A stretch of DNA of 64,000 nucleotides from Dipteronia dyeriana (Eukaryota; Streptophyta; Magnoliopsida; Sapindales; Sapindaceae), in contig CM065296.1 of assembly GCA_032871835.1 (NCBI GenBank), forward strand, positions 120,352,146 through 120,416,145, in the 5' to 3' direction. Below the pieces are notes generated by a model. It was not told the origin of the DNA. It saw nothing but the letters and a program-made list of their open reading frames with translations, and searched no databases. Positions within the stretch are counted from its first letter, which is position 1. Every line of letters starts with the position of its first letter. Positions 10,070 to 22,891 of this stretch are shown piece by piece. Position numbers and translations under genes: made by a program.

Positions 10070-13000
10070 TCTCCTAGTTGATCTTCAGATCGGACAAATG
10101 GAAATCGAATTATTTTTTCTTCGAGATTCTGCTTAATGTAATGTCAATCCACCTCAATGTGCTTAGTACGATAATGTTGGACTGGATTATGAGAAATGTC
10201 CACAGCTGCCTTGTTATCACAAAACAACTTCATTTCAGAGTTAGGAGCAAAGCCGATCTCGGTTACCAATCTTCTAAGCCACAGAAGTTCACAAAGTCCT
10301 TTGGCCATACCCCTGAACTCAGCTTCATCATTGGACAATGAAACTACCTTCTGTTTTTTACTCCTCCATGTGACCAAGTTTCCACCAACAAAAGTGAAGT
10401 AGCCAGATGTGGACTTCTTATCAGTAACATTCCTTGCCCAATCAGCATCAGTATCACCATGAATGTTAAGATGATTATTCCTGGAGAACATAAGCCCTCT
10501 TCATGGGGAGGATTTCAAGTAGCGAAGAATTCGAATCACTGCACTCATATGATCTTCACTAGGACAATGCATGAACTGGCTCACTATGCTAACAGCATAA
10601 GCTATCTGGGCGACTATAGGATAAGTAAATTAGCTTACCCACTAATCTTTGGTACCTCTCTTTATTGGTCGGCACATGATTCAGATGTTCCCAAAGTTTA
10701 TGATTTTGAACAATTGGTGTGTCGGCTGGCTTAAAATCAATCAACCCCATTTTAGATAGTAAATGTAAGACATATTTCCTTTGAGAGAGAAATATACATT
10801 GCCTTGATCTAGCTACTTCTATTCCTAGAAAATATTTGAGTCCTCCTAGATTCTTCATTTCGAATTCGGTTGCCAATCTCTTTTGAAGTCTAGAGATTTC
10901 TTCCATGTCATTCCCTGTGATAATCATGTCATCCACATAAATTATTACGGTTGTTACCTTTCCTTGTTGGAGTTTCAAAAAAAGAGTATGATCTAAATTG
11001 CTTTGTTGAAAACCATATTTCCTCATAGCCATGCTAAATCTCCCGAACCATGCCCGAGGTGATTGTTTCAGTCCGTATAGTGCTCGTTGCAACTTACACA
11101 CTACTCCGTTGCTTGAGGGTACAACTTATCCTGGTAGAATATCCATGTATACTTCTTTCTAGAGATCTCCATGAAGAAACACATTTTTAACTTTGAACTG
11201 ATTCAATGGCCAATCTAGATTAGTTGCTAGAGACAACAATACCCTAACTGTATTCAGTTTTGCCACTGGAGAGAATGTCTCTTGGTAGTCTATAACATAA
11301 GTCTGTGTATATCCTTTTGCTACAAGCCTCACTTTGTATCTTTCAATGGTCTCATATGCTTTATGTTTAATGGAAAACACCAATTTGCACCTTACTATTT
11401 TCTTTCCTTCGAAAGCGGAACAAGATCCCATGTATTATTCTTTCGTAGTGCCTCAATTTCCTCTTTAATTGCTTGGGTCCATTTTGGATATCTTAAGGCT
11501 TTTTCCACTCCGTGTGGAACCTGACATGAGGACAACTTGTGCACAAATGCTTTAAGAGGCTCGGATAGTCTTTGAGTGGTTACATGATTGGCAATTGGAT
11601 ACTTTGATTTTTTTCCTTCAAAATCTGGTGAGTATTGATTTAGAGGCTTGCCTCGATTATGTCTGAAAAGTAAGTTATAACCAACAGGAGTATCCAAAGC
11701 ATGAATGGAAGAAGGTGTAACAGAACTTACCTTAGGAATATTCTTAGGAGAAAGGTCGTTGTGTATAGAGGAGATAGAGGTTCTTTCAAGAGGAGTTTCA
11801 GTTTCAGATTCAACTCCCACAACAATGTCATTATCATCTCTTTTACTCTCTTCCCCAATTACCACTTCATTTTCTTCATTCATTAATTCACAAGATGATT
11901 GTCATTGTTGTTCGAATGTAATTTGTATTGAGCTATCTAAAACTTTATCAATTTCAGGGCAGTCCCACCAATTCTGCTCTCCATCATGCATCTCCCCTGA
12001 TTAAGAGAAGAATCAGATACTGGTGAAGAGAAAAAACATTTCGACTCCGAAAAAGTAACATCCATAGTGACACAGGTTCGCTTGGTGATAGGATTGTAGC
12101 ATCGGTATCCATTTTTGTGTGTACCATACCCTAAAAAAATACAACGAACCGTGCAAGGATCAAGTTTAGTTCGTTGACTTTTATGGAGGTGAACAAAAGC
12201 AACAGAGCCAAATATGCGTGGAGGAATCAACAACATTGAAGGCAAAGCAACATGACTGGACAACACCTATAGTGGAGTCTTGAAATCCAACACCTTTGAA
12301 GGCATTCAGTTTAATAAGTGTATTGCTGTAATAACCGCATCATCCCAATATCTTCTTGGCACATTTGTTCCAATCAATAAGGCACGTGTTCTTTCTAATA
12401 TATGTATGTTCTTTCGTTCGGCCACGCCATTCTGTTGTGGTGTTTGAGTACAAGATGTTTCATGTAAAGGGCCATTCGTTTGAAAATAAGCTTGAAATTC
12501 TTGATTGACATATTCTCTACCATTGTCAGATAGAAGAATACGAGTTTTGGCTAAAAATTGAGTTTGAATCATTACATGGAATGCCCGAAACACACCAAAC
12601 ACCTCATCCTTATGTTTCAACAAATACAACCAAGTCATTCAAGTACAATCAGCTACAAAAGTCACAAACCAACGAATGCCAGAAGTTGTGGTAATTGGAG
12701 AAAGTCCCCAAACATTGGAATGAATCAAGACAAAAGGAATATCACTTTTATTCAAGCTAACCGGAAACGGTACACGATGACTTTTAGCTAAAATGCAAGT
12801 ATCACATTTAAAATCTGAATCATATAAATTGAAAAATAAATCCGGAAACAAGTGTTTCATGTAACTAAATGATGGATGCCCCAAGCGACGATGCCATAAC
12901 CAAATCTGTTTCTCTTTGGCACTAGTTATGTGTTTCACATTATTAGCTCTACCAGAACTGAAACCATCCATGTAGTATAACCCCTCTCTCTTAGTACCAC

Positions 13001-14481
13001 GCCCAATGATCTCCTTGGTGAGAATATCCTAAAAAAGGCAAAAGGTAGGAAAAATTAGAGCAACACAATTTAGTTCTTCAATAGCTTGGCCTATGGACAT
13101 CAATTTATTTGAAAGAGATGGAACTAGTAAAGTATTGGACAGAGAGAGAGAGGATGATAAATTCAATGTTCCAGCCCTTGTAACTGGATATGTGACCCCA
13201 TTAGCATTAGAAATATTGGTCAGTCTAGGTTGCGTAATCTTGACAAAGTCATTTGAACAGAATGTCATGTGGTCAGTTGCACCCGAGTTAACTATCCAGC
13301 CATTATAATCACCTCCATTATAACTAAGTAAAGCATAGCTACGATTACCTTGATCATTGAGAGTGGTTAAGTCATATTTAGGTTCCACCTGGGAAGCAAG
13401 AGATAATTGTGGTTCTGCATTTACCAAAGTTGCCTGTCCCGAGCCACCAATAACATCTCGTTGCTTTCGTGCCCTGAGTTCATTCCACCATTCTGGATAC
13501 CCATGTACCTTAAAACATGTTTCACGGGTATGCTTCAAGTTCCCACAATGAGTGCAACCTCCTCCTTCTGTTTGTCCCTTAGCCTTTATATTGAGTGAAT
13601 TAGTCTTTCCACCACCTGAAGAGGATAACCCATTTTTGGACATCAGGAGCATATGTGGTTCTTGATGTTCTGTCTTGATTCCCTTAGAGGCCATAACAAC
13701 ACCAATTGTAGTCTCTGTGCCCGTTAGCATTACTACCTGTCTGATATCTTCCCTTATCTTCCCTTCGAACATAGGCATATGCTTATTCAACCGTAGGGAA
13801 TGGCTGTATTTGAAGTACGTCACTTTGAATCTTGTCCAGTCGATCATCAAATCCATCAAGGAAGGTATAAAATCTATCTTCTTGTAAGATTGCATTATAC
13901 TTCTGTATATCTTTGGTACATTCCATCTGATTCGGACAACGAAAATTGATTTCTCTCCACAAGCCTTGAAGACAATTGTAGTACGATTCGATGGATCCTC
14001 CAGATTGTCTCGTCCTAGCCATACGTTTCTTCAAATCATATACTTGAGATGTGTCAGTTCCATTGAAATAAGTTGTAGCAATTGAATCCCATACTTGTTT
14101 TGCTGTTGGGAAACGAATGAAATTGTTGATCAATGATGGGTCCATAGAATTAATCAACCATCCCTTTACAAGAGCATTATCAGTTCTCCACTTTCTAAAA
14201 GTCGGGTCTGTCGATTCAGGTTGCTGAAGATCTCCATTAATATATCCAAATTTGTCTTTGTCTGAGATGTACATCTCAACAACTTGGGACCATAAAGCAT
14301 AGTTAGTGCCATCTAGCTTAATGTCAATCTGTGCATCCGAAGTATCATAGGTAGTCACATGAGTCTGGGTATGATTCTGGGTCAAAACTTGTGTCATTCT
14401 TGTCGTCAAGTCTTCTAGGATCGCAGTAGTGGAGTTTTCAGCAACCTGCTTATGTTCCACCAAATCGGTTGGTTGAACCAT
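10070..14481 (-). pseudogene. Degenerate copia gag-pol
   Basis: Reading leftwards on the minus strand: gag starts at the ATG at 14481 and continues to about 13783. A zinc knuckle (CTHCGNLKHTRETC) and a protease with SGATDHMT lie in 13895-13029. The pre-integrase HHCC region (LWHRRLGHPS) lies in 12971-12639. The integrase core (LSDNGREYVNQEFQ, QQNGVAERKN) lies in 12638-12306. A linker follows in 12266-11395. Reverse transcriptase lies in 11431-10589 with the YVDD box (YVDDMIITGND) near 10920-10950. RNase H (DADWARN, STSGY) lies in 10491-10144. At least eight in-frame stops or frameshifts separate these parts, so no complete polyprotein can be made. Confidence 0.9.
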
Positions 14482-14535
14482 GTTTTCTGGTCGGGTTCAG
14501 TTGCAACAAAATTCCTAAAGAGGCCTAGAATCTCT

Positions 14536-14547
14536 GCTCTGATACCA
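14536..14547 (-). other. Primer binding site of the 9740-14767 copia
   Basis: The minus strand reads TGGTATCAGAGC and directly abuts the 5' LTR. Confidence 0.9.
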
Positions 14548-14767
14548 TGATAAATCAGAGGAAGTCTTGTGAATCATTTTTATTGTTACTTCATCTTCTC
14601 AAGAATAAAAGTATATATATCAATGTACAAAGGTGATTTTAGAAAACCATTTAGGCTAAACTATATCTAAGGCTAGTATTACGGTTGACCCACAAAACAG
14701 AGGATACACAATAAATTTCAACTAAGTATCCCTATAGTCACTATAAATGATTCTAAAGGACAGCTCA
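14548..14767 (-). repeat. 5' LTR of the 9740-14767 copia
   Basis: This 220-bp partner of 9740-9969 begins TGATAAATC and ends CAGCTCA. Confidence 0.88.
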
Positions 14768-15222
14768 AACCAACACAAACTTCTTAGATCTCATTTCGAT
14801 TTCAGAGAGAGATGGAGGGATTCGAGAGAGAGAGAGATAGAGAGAGAAAGAGAGAGAATGAGGAGAGGTTCTGGGTTTGGTTGAGTGGAGGTATGTTCTC
14901 CGTTAATGGAGAGATAAGATGGTGAGGAGAGAGAGAAAGAGAGATGGCAGTGATGAGTGGTGAGGTTGAAGAAGAATAGATGAGGAAGAAATGTTGGTGG
15001 TGGATGAGTCTTTTTTTTTTACTTTTTATGTTTTTTTTTTATGAAATGAGATTACGAAATTGCCCCTTTGATTTTAGTGATCAATATGATTTTGGATGAA
15101 AAATGTGATAGAAGGGGTATATTATATATTCTTTTCATTTCAGGGAGATTAATGGTCAATATGGTCAAACCCTGTCATCGCCCTAACAATATGGCATAAG
15201 TCGCGGGGGTACGGTTGGGGGG
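14768..15222. other. Right flank of the copia element, GA-rich DNA
   Basis: A (GA)n-rich tract lies at about 14812-14945, followed by low-complexity T-rich sequence. The part near 15110-15175 looks weakly like the inverted copy of 8555-8625, which could mark terminal repeats of an older element into which the copia jumped. No gene is seen. Confidence 0.4.
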
Positions 15223-15411
15223 TGATAAGCTCGTTTTTCATGCTTTACGTACCCGTCATTTTGTATAGTTTTTCTCTCACTTTCTTTGCAAACTCCATCT
15301 TTTGATGTTCTAAATGCTTAAACAGATCCTCTATAGCCAGGAGTTATCCTTGTGCAAAATCGAGAGCTTTCGGAGTGAAAAGAAGGTTTTAAGCTCATCA
15401 TAGAATGTGAA

Positions 15412-15756
15412 GTGCGGTACGCGTACCGTACCAGAAGGAAGTGCGTATCGTACTTCGTACCGTGCAGCAGGACAGCAGTTTCACTATAAGAAAGTACGGT
15501 ACGTGGAGTAGAAGTGAACCGCACTTCGTACCGAGCAAGAAAGTAGCAGAATAGATACGGTACTCGGCGTGGAAGTGAACCGCATCACGTACCGCACGAG
15601 ATGGCAGAGGAAATTATATAAGGCTTCAAGCGCGATACGTGAACCGCGCCAGAAGGAATCGAGAAAACCGCATCACGTATCGCGTAAGCTTTCAGCAACC
15701 AAAATTAAACTGATGTGCGGTACGTGGCATCATAGTGAACCACACTTCGTACTGCA
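15412..15756 (+). repeat. Five imperfect palindromic repeats in the Athila LTR
   Basis: Five units start near 15412, 15494, 15556, 15630 and 15713. Each opens with GCGGTACGTGG-like sequence and closes with ACTTCGTACCGC-like sequence, so each can fold on itself. Together they form an array with a spacing of about 60-85 bp, in the promoter-proximal part of the LTR. Several units contain ACGTG cores. Confidence 0.75.
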
Positions 15757-15899
15757 TATTATGGCAGATTGTGAAACCTCTGTTTCGCGAACAGATAAGT
15801 GGCTTTATTGTGGGACCCCCTTTCTTATCTCTGATTAAACATTGATGGGGGATGTTCCTAGAGGTTAAGAGGGTGTCTATGGGACCCTCCTACACAAGT

Positions 15900-15922
15900 G
15901 GGGGGGGGGGGGGGGGGGGGGG
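15900..15922 (+). repeat. Run of 23 G
   Basis: An uninterrupted G tract in the 5' LTR about 10 bp upstream of a TATA-like box. The length may be approximate because homopolymers are error-prone. Confidence 0.8.
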
Positions 15923-16944
15923 CTTGTTGTTGCCTATAAAGTGAAGGGAGAGAGGTGAGAGAAAGGGGATCTGAGAATTGAAAAACACACCAGACCAGCT
16001 CTGCTCTTGGACGATTTTGGGGTCCTGTCTTTATTTCTGGACCGAGTTCTTCAAGGTTTGATAAGCTAGGGCAAGGTTTGGTTGATCCAAGGAAGCTAGG
16101 GAAGCTCAAGCTACAAGAGATTGAAGGTACAATTTAGTTTTATCTCTTCAACACTTCTCTTGTTTCTTTATTTTGATTCATGATTTGTATTGATGTTAGC
16201 TCATCTAGGTTTATTTTGTATAGAATGAGCAAATTATTCTTATGTTAGAACAAGATGATGCTTAACCCTTGATTCATATGTGATAGACTCTTTGATTTCT
16301 CTAGTTTTGTGCTTGTGGAGCTATATGGATGTTTTGAATGCTTAAGGCTTTTACTTAATTGATCATTTTGTAATTGATCTATGGTTAGATGCTAAGTACC
16401 GAGAGGAGATGTAGCTGACAATGCTTAGATAAATGTTTACTATGCTTGACTAGAAAGTGCTAGAACCACTAGGCTAGCGTATAGGGTTCAATTTGTATTC
16501 TAAGTGCTTAATGGGTCTATACATATTGTCTGGATTGCTTGAGAAAAATTCCGGGTATGTATAGATACGATCTCTAATACATCGAGAGAGGTTAGAGATT
16601 TGTTTAGGGAATACGAATCTATAGCCTATACACGCACGAATTAGGAGTCAAAGAAGTCGAAGTGTGTTATTAGGAGGGTTAAAGCGGATTCGAGTTCTAA
16701 CATGTTTTCCATACATTTCTACAAGTGTTAAGTTAGATAATTTAGTTTGTGTTTGAGTTAGTTTACTTTATTGTAATTCTTGACGACTCATGTTATAGAT
16801 TGTTCAAATAATTGACAAGCCTTTGAATTCCAGTAGTCATAACCTTTTTCCCTGTGGGAATGATCCCTACATTGTCACTATACTATCGTTACGACCTCGT
16901 GCTATTGCGAGAGTCAACAAGTCTAGTTTGACACGATCAATTTT

Positions 16945-16962
16945 TGGAGCCGCTGCCAGGGA
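16945..16962 (+). other. Primer binding site, Athila/Tat type
   Basis: TGGAGCCGCTGCCAGGGA is a slightly decayed version of the TGGCGCCGTTGCCGGGGA-type site of Athila/Tat elements, placed 5 bp after the LTR. Confidence 0.8.
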
Positions 16963-17058
16963 TTAAGTTATATTTGATATTGGAAGTATTTGGTTATAAC
17001 TAATTTGAACGTTTTACTTTTAAATTTCTTATTGTATCATTTCAGGCAAGTTGCTCTT

Positions 17059-20000
17059 GTATGCACCAACGTACAAGGAGTAACAGTCCGCAAGATCTGT
17101 AATTTGATCCAGATATTAAAGGAACGACAAGGAGAAATCACCGAAATCTACGAAGAAATAGAGCAATGACAGATCCTGCTGATGTTCAAAATCCTCCCAT
17201 AGTTACGGATCAACCAGAATTGGTCTAAGGATCAGTAAATATCAAGGGAGTTGACCAAAGGAGTCTCCATGAGATTATCAGTCCAAGGGTGGACCAGAAT
17301 GTTTTGTCCATTAGAAGACCAACAGCTGCAGCTAATAACTTTGAGATCAAGCCAACTTTGATTCAAATGATCTCGAACACGATTCAGTTCTATGGTCATC
17401 CACATGAAGACCCGAACCAACATCTCTAGAACTTCAACGAGATATGTGAGACCTTCCGCTACAATGAAGTAACAGAAAACTTCATCAAGCTGAAGTTGTT
17501 TCCATTCTCTCTGATGGACCGAGCGAAAGCATGGCTACAATCACTGCCACTAGATTCCATTGAATTCTTTGAGCATTTGGCTCAGCAGTTTCTGAACAAG
17601 TATTTCCCTCCAGGAAAAGATGTCTGCCTTCGGAACAACATAACTTCCTTTGCGGCATTTGATAAGGAGAATCTCTACGAATCATGAGAGAGATTCAAGG
17701 AGCTGACTAGGAAGTGTCCACATAATGGATTGGTAAAATGGCAGATTTTGGAATCCTTTTACAATGGAATCTCAGAAGCAACTAGGAATTTTATGGATGT
17801 AGCTTCAGGAGGGTCGCTCCTGACCAAGACAACAGATTTGGCCTATGACTTCATAGAAGGAATGGCCAGTAATAATAGCCATTGGGGAGAAGAAAGACAT
17901 GTGCTGAAAAAGGGTCCTGGCGTTCTCGAGGTTGACGAATTGACAAGTGTGAAGGCTGAACTTGAATCACTTACTAAGCAAATGAATAGAATGAATGCGG
18001 GGAGTAGTCATGCTATAGCTGCTTGCTGTGAGCTATGTTCAGGACCACATATGAGTTTCGAATGTCAGGATGGGAGCCCATTTGCTTCAGAGTCATCAGA
18101 TCGAGTTGCTTTCGTTGGATATAATATAAACTTCAGCAACCAACAAGCAACTCAGAATCCTCAGAACAATCTCTATTCAAACACGTATAACCTAGGATGG
18201 AGAAACTATCCAAACTTCTCTTGGAAGGATAACCAACAAAAACAACCACAACCACAACAGAATTTGATCCAGAGACAACCGCCAGGCTTTGACAACCAAC
18301 AACAACTTCAGGGTTACAACCGATAAAATCCTAGTTATCAGAACATAATCGAGCTTTTGAGGAGGAAAGGAAGCCACCAATTGAAGATCTTCTTTCCAAG
18401 TACTTGGTGAAGATAGACTGTCGCATGGACACCCAAAATGCCACACTTAAGAAGCTAGATGCTAAGATAAACCAGATATCGCAGCACAACCAAGCCTCCA
18501 TTAAAAATTTAGAGATGCAAGTCGGTCAGTTAGCCAGGGGAGCCCAAATGAGACAGCAAGGGACCTTTCCCAGCGATACGATCACGAATCCGAAAGATCA
18601 ATGTCAAGTAATCACTCTAAGAAGTGGAAAGAATGTGGAGTTACCAAAGGACTTTGGGGTAAGAGAGGAGGTTGTGATAAAGGATAGAGAGGGAGTTGAG
18701 GTTGATGAGAATGAAGAGTTGAGAAATGAGGAAGTGATCTTGGAAAAGGATCTAGAAAGTGAACCACCTACACCTCCACAAGTCAAAACATATGTTCCAC
18801 CTATTCTATATCCGCAAAGGTTGAGAAATCATAAGGATGCTTAGAGCTTTGCAAAGTTCTTAGAAATGTTCAAGAAATTACAAATCAACATCCCGTTTGC
18901 CGAAGCTCTAGCACGGATGTCGACCTATGCAAAGTTCTTGAAGGAGCTTCTATCTAACGAGAGGAAGCTAGAAGAGTTCGAAACGGTAACTTTGACGGAA
19001 GAATGTAGTGTTATATTACAAAACAAGCTTCCACCTAAATTGAAGGATCCGAGGAAATTCACCATCCCGTGTACCATTGGTACATCAGAATTCAGTAAGG
19101 CTTTAATTGATTTGAGAGCTAGCATTAATCTAATTCCGTTCTCAATTTTTCAAAAGTTGAGAGTCGGAGAAGTGACACCTACCAATGTCGCTTTGCAACT
19201 AGCGGATCGATCAATCAAGTATCTGAGATGAGTGATGGAAGATGTTTTGGTCAAGGTAGACAAGTTATACTTCCCAATTGACTTCATGATTTTAGACATG
19301 GAGGAAGATGTAGAAGTACCTCTACTCTTTGGAAGACCATTCTTGAAGACTGCCGGAGCTATGATAGACATAAGGGATGATAAGATGACCTTAAGAGTGG
19401 GTGAGGAAAAGGTCATTTTTGATATGGTTAAAATAGTGAAGAAGCCGGATCCAGTAGATGATTGTTTGAGAGTGGAGAGTATGGATACAAGTATGGATGA
19501 ACTTCTTAGAATGAAGGAAATGGATGCACATTTGCTAGCTTGCATCAGTAAAAACATAACAACTGAAGATAAGGATGAGGAAGTAGCGGAGTGTGCTGCG
19601 AGTTTGGATGTAATATCGGTGTGGAGAACCAAGAATAGGTGGAGATTCGAAGACCTTGGCCAAAGCAAGCCAAGAATTCCTCCTTCTATAGAAAGGCCTC
19701 CATTACTTGAGCTAAGAAAATTACCTTCTCACTTAAGGTATGTCTTCCTAGAAGAACCAACAAGTTTACCGGTGATTTTCTCATCTCTGTTGAATAAAGT
19801 GGAAGAAGGAAAGTTGTTGAGAGTTCTTAGAGAGCATAAGAAAGCTATAGGGTGGTCTATTTCAGACATTAAGGGAATTAGCTCATCCTTGTGTATACAC
19901 AAGATCTTGATGGAAGAGCAGTTCAAGCCATCAGTAGAGCACTAAAGGAGATTGAACCCAAACATGAAGGAGGTGGTAAAGGCAGAGATCTTAAAACTTC

Positions 20001-20661
20001 TAGATGCAAGAATTATATATCCAATTTCGGATAGTCCGTGGGTGAGCCCGGTTCAGGTAGTGCCAAAGAATGGTGGGATCACCGTAGTACAAAATGCCAA
20101 CAATGAATTGATTCCCACCCGAAAGATTTCAGGATGGAGAGTATGTACAGACTACCGGAAGCTGAATAGTGCTACAAGGAAAGATCATTTCCCATTGCCT
20201 TTTATTGATCAGATGCTTGAAAGATTGGCGGGACACGAATACTACTGTTTCCTTGATGGTTATTCAGGATATAACCAAATCTCTATAGACCTTGAAGACC
20301 AGGAAAATACCACTTTCACATGTCCTTATGGGACATTTGCCTACAGAAGAATGTCGTTTGGGTTATGTAATGCTCCGGCTACGTTTCAGAGGTGTATGAC
20401 GGTAATATTCTCCAACATGGTGGAGAAGTTTATAGAAGTTTATAGAAGTCTTTATGGATGACTTCTCGGTTTTCGAGACATCTTTTGACAACTGTTTAAA
20501 GAACTTGACATTTGTGTTGGAGAGATGTGAGGAAACGAATCTTGTTCTCAATTGGGAGAAGTGTCTATTTATGGTGAAAGAAGGGATAGTACTTGGTCAT
20601 CGAATATCAAGCCAAGGAATAGAAGTGGATAGAGCGAAGATTAAAGTGATAGAGAAGTTAT
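17059..20661 (+). pseudogene. Degenerate Athila-like gag-pol (5' part)
   Basis: The gag frame starts at the ATG at 17059 and is stopped after 13 codons. Homologous sequence continues with stops at 17228, 17428 and 17686 (FYGHPHEDPNQHL, FPFSLMDRAKAWLQSLP). A CX2CX4HX4C knuckle is not intact. A Gln-rich tail ends at 18326. The 18404-18844 part has coiled-coil character. The protease region (18866-19231) reads DLRASINLIP where the family has DLGASIN. Reverse transcriptase spans 19952-20661 with WRVCTDYRKLN, DGYSGYNQI and FGLCNAPATFQ. Its FMDDFSVF active site lies in another frame because a 10-bp tandem duplication (near 20430-20450) shifts the frame. The copia junction at 20662 ends it. Confidence 0.88.
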
Positions 20662-22876
20662 TGTAGGGAAAAACGGTTTAGAAACGCAACAGAAGCGTGA
20701 TTAAAATGAGATTAGGGTTTGCGTATAAATAAATAAAAATTCCCTTTTATGCAACGAGAACCTTAACCCTAGATTAATTTATGTATATAAAAGTATCGTA
20801 CCTTTATCGCGTGACGATTGAACAAGCGCCGAATTAATTCCGCAAGATCTTCCAATCCAATCACGAACATGAATCACCTAGGAGTGTGGGCTCCCTTTCT
20901 TTGAATTGTATTCCTGAGGATGGAGACAAAACAAAAATCTTTTCTTTGTTAGTTACAAATATCCTCCAAGAGAAAAATCCAAGAATGTCCGGTCACTTGT
21001 GAATTATCAATCAACTTGATTGAATTTCGCGTGAACCTTGATTCAATGTTGTACACAAAACCCTTTTGGTGTAAAGGATACTAGTATACTATTGAAAACA
21101 AAAACGTTCCCCTTTTTTCTCTTCTAGGCCGAATTCACACACCCTTTATCTATGAGTTGATCGAATTTTGTCTAGAGCAAAAACTAATTTTTCTCCCTCA
21201 AAATTCTCTCTTGCTATGCCAAATTCTCTCTTGAAAATTAACTAGGGATGGCAGAAATTTTCATCATAAAATTCATAGGGTGGCCGAAAATCACACACAC
21301 ATATATATAGGATCAAAAATCCTTTCCTAAGAAGGATTTACTTGGTTGGCAAGAATCCTTTCCTTAGGTGGATTTATTTGGTAGTTAAGAATCCTTATCT
21401 TAAAGAAATTCTATCCTTTTGTATATATATATGGGCTGGCCGAATTTTATATGATATAGATTAGGATCACAAATCCTTTCCTAAGAATGATTACTTGGTA
21501 GTTAAGAATCCTTTCCTTAGGTAGATTTACTTGGTGATTAAGAATCCATTTTTAAAATAATTCTATCCTAACACCAAGACTCCTAATCCAACTCAAAAGT
21601 GTATTTGTAACCATATTAAAGACTTCCTAATTTGATTAGATAAATAACTCATTTTATTTATCTACTTATCAAATATAGTCTTTAACATTAACTATACTAC
21701 CAACAATAGTATAGTTTTAGGAGACCATCTCCTAATAGGAAAAGATTTTGACTTTTAATTAGATAATTAATTAATCAAAAAATTAATTAATTTCCATTTA
21801 ATTAAATAATAATAAAATAAAAATAATATATTTAAGCTATTCACCATAGCCATTGCCGCCCATACCTAGTATAAAGGCCATATATTATTTTTTTTATTTT
21901 ATTAAATCCATTGGACATTAATAAAAAGTCCACATGTGATCTAGACCTATTCTTAAAAAAAGAAACAAGTTCACATGCCTTATTACAATTCTAGATGGAC
22001 CCCTAAATTGGTCCGGTAGAATATATCAAGTGATCCGTACAAGTTCGTGTGGATTGGGGATCTTGGCGGGCTATCTAAATTTAAGCTCTAATAGACACAA
22101 CCTAATCACAATCAACAAATGATTCACTTAGGTCCAATCTATTTAATTTTAGTTCATTCCACTAAAAAACTAAAATTGAACTCTTAAATAAAGATAGAAT
22201 AAGATTTAATATCCAATACCTCAAAACATCCATATGATGGTATTCTACTCTCATTCAATAAATGGAGCCACGATGTCCATATCTATAAATGAAGTCCTCT
22301 ATCGATTAACAAATGAATACCACCAAACTATCGAGGATAGACTATGCTATATAATCGTACTCATTGATAGCTCAAATGATAACACTTGCAACCATAAGTC
22401 CATCATTTATCTCTGGATTAAGATAGACTCTCTGATTGTCTTCAAATGAAAACTTTTATCCATTGACGATTCTAGATAAAGTATTTCATTTTGATCCTAT
22501 TCAATGCACCCAGTACTCTAGATTCTTTTGCCCAAAGACACCACACTTTGATGATTTTAGACCACACATTTGATCCCACTCAAATGCTAGCAAAAGAATC
22601 TACAACTTTGACAAGATGAAGGCGCCCAACCTTCTATCTTAAGTTGTGAATATTATTCAAGACTAACTAAAGAAGTGTGCTACCTCATACATATCTAGAT
22701 GTATGAACAATTCTTATTTTCTTATAGTCTTTTGACCTTATGATTATTTACTTTTGACAATTATAATAATTAAATTATAAATGCTATAAAATTTGTTAAA
22801 CTAGAAATCACTTTATTCATATGAAAAGATTGTTAATTACAATATTACACTCTTGCTATCAAGTATAATCCTAACA
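20662..22876 (-). repeat. 3' LTR of the truncated copia
   Basis: It has TG...CA ends (TGTAGGG, CCTAACA) and lies beside a polypurine tract, but there is no second copy in the window, so the full 2.2-kb length rests on one copy. It contains a tandem duplication of about 154 bp (21309-21462 and 21463-21572) built from 'aatcctttccttag'-like sequence. Confidence 0.7.
21309..21572 (-). repeat. Tandem duplication inside the copia LTR
   Basis: Two diverged units begin with AGGATCA at 21309 and 21463. Each contains smaller internal repeats of a 'aagaatccttt' motif. Confidence 0.6.
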
Positions 22877-22891
22877 ATCTCCCACTTGCTC
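22877..22891 (-). other. Polypurine tract of the truncated copia
   Basis: The minus strand reads GAGCAAGTGGGAGAT next to the 3' LTR. It supports the LTR edge at 22876. Confidence 0.75.

Larger units (their letters stand above)
9740..14767 (-). mobile_element. Decayed Ty1/copia retrotransposon
   Basis: The element has short LTRs (9740-9969 and 14548-14767), a tRNA-Met primer site touching the right LTR, a polypurine tract next to the left LTR, and a pol order of gag, protease, integrase, reverse transcriptase, RNase H, which is the copia order. LTRs differ at about ten positions plus an AT-repeat length change, roughly 95% identity. CTCAAAC occurs at both outer edges (ending 9739 and 14770), so the target duplication is probably CAAAC, although it overlaps the terminal CA of the right LTR. 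The coding region is broken by many stops and frameshifts. Confidence 0.92.
15223..16939 (+). repeat. 5' LTR of the Athila-like element
   Basis: This is a 1,717-bp LTR with ends TGATAAGC and ACGATCA. Its upstream part carries GGTACG-rich palindromic repeats (15412-15756). Possible TATA boxes are TATATAAG at 15615-15622 and CCTATAAAG at 15933-15941, the second just after a 23-G run (15900-15922). The last 520 bp recur at 26468-27003. Confidence 0.88.
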
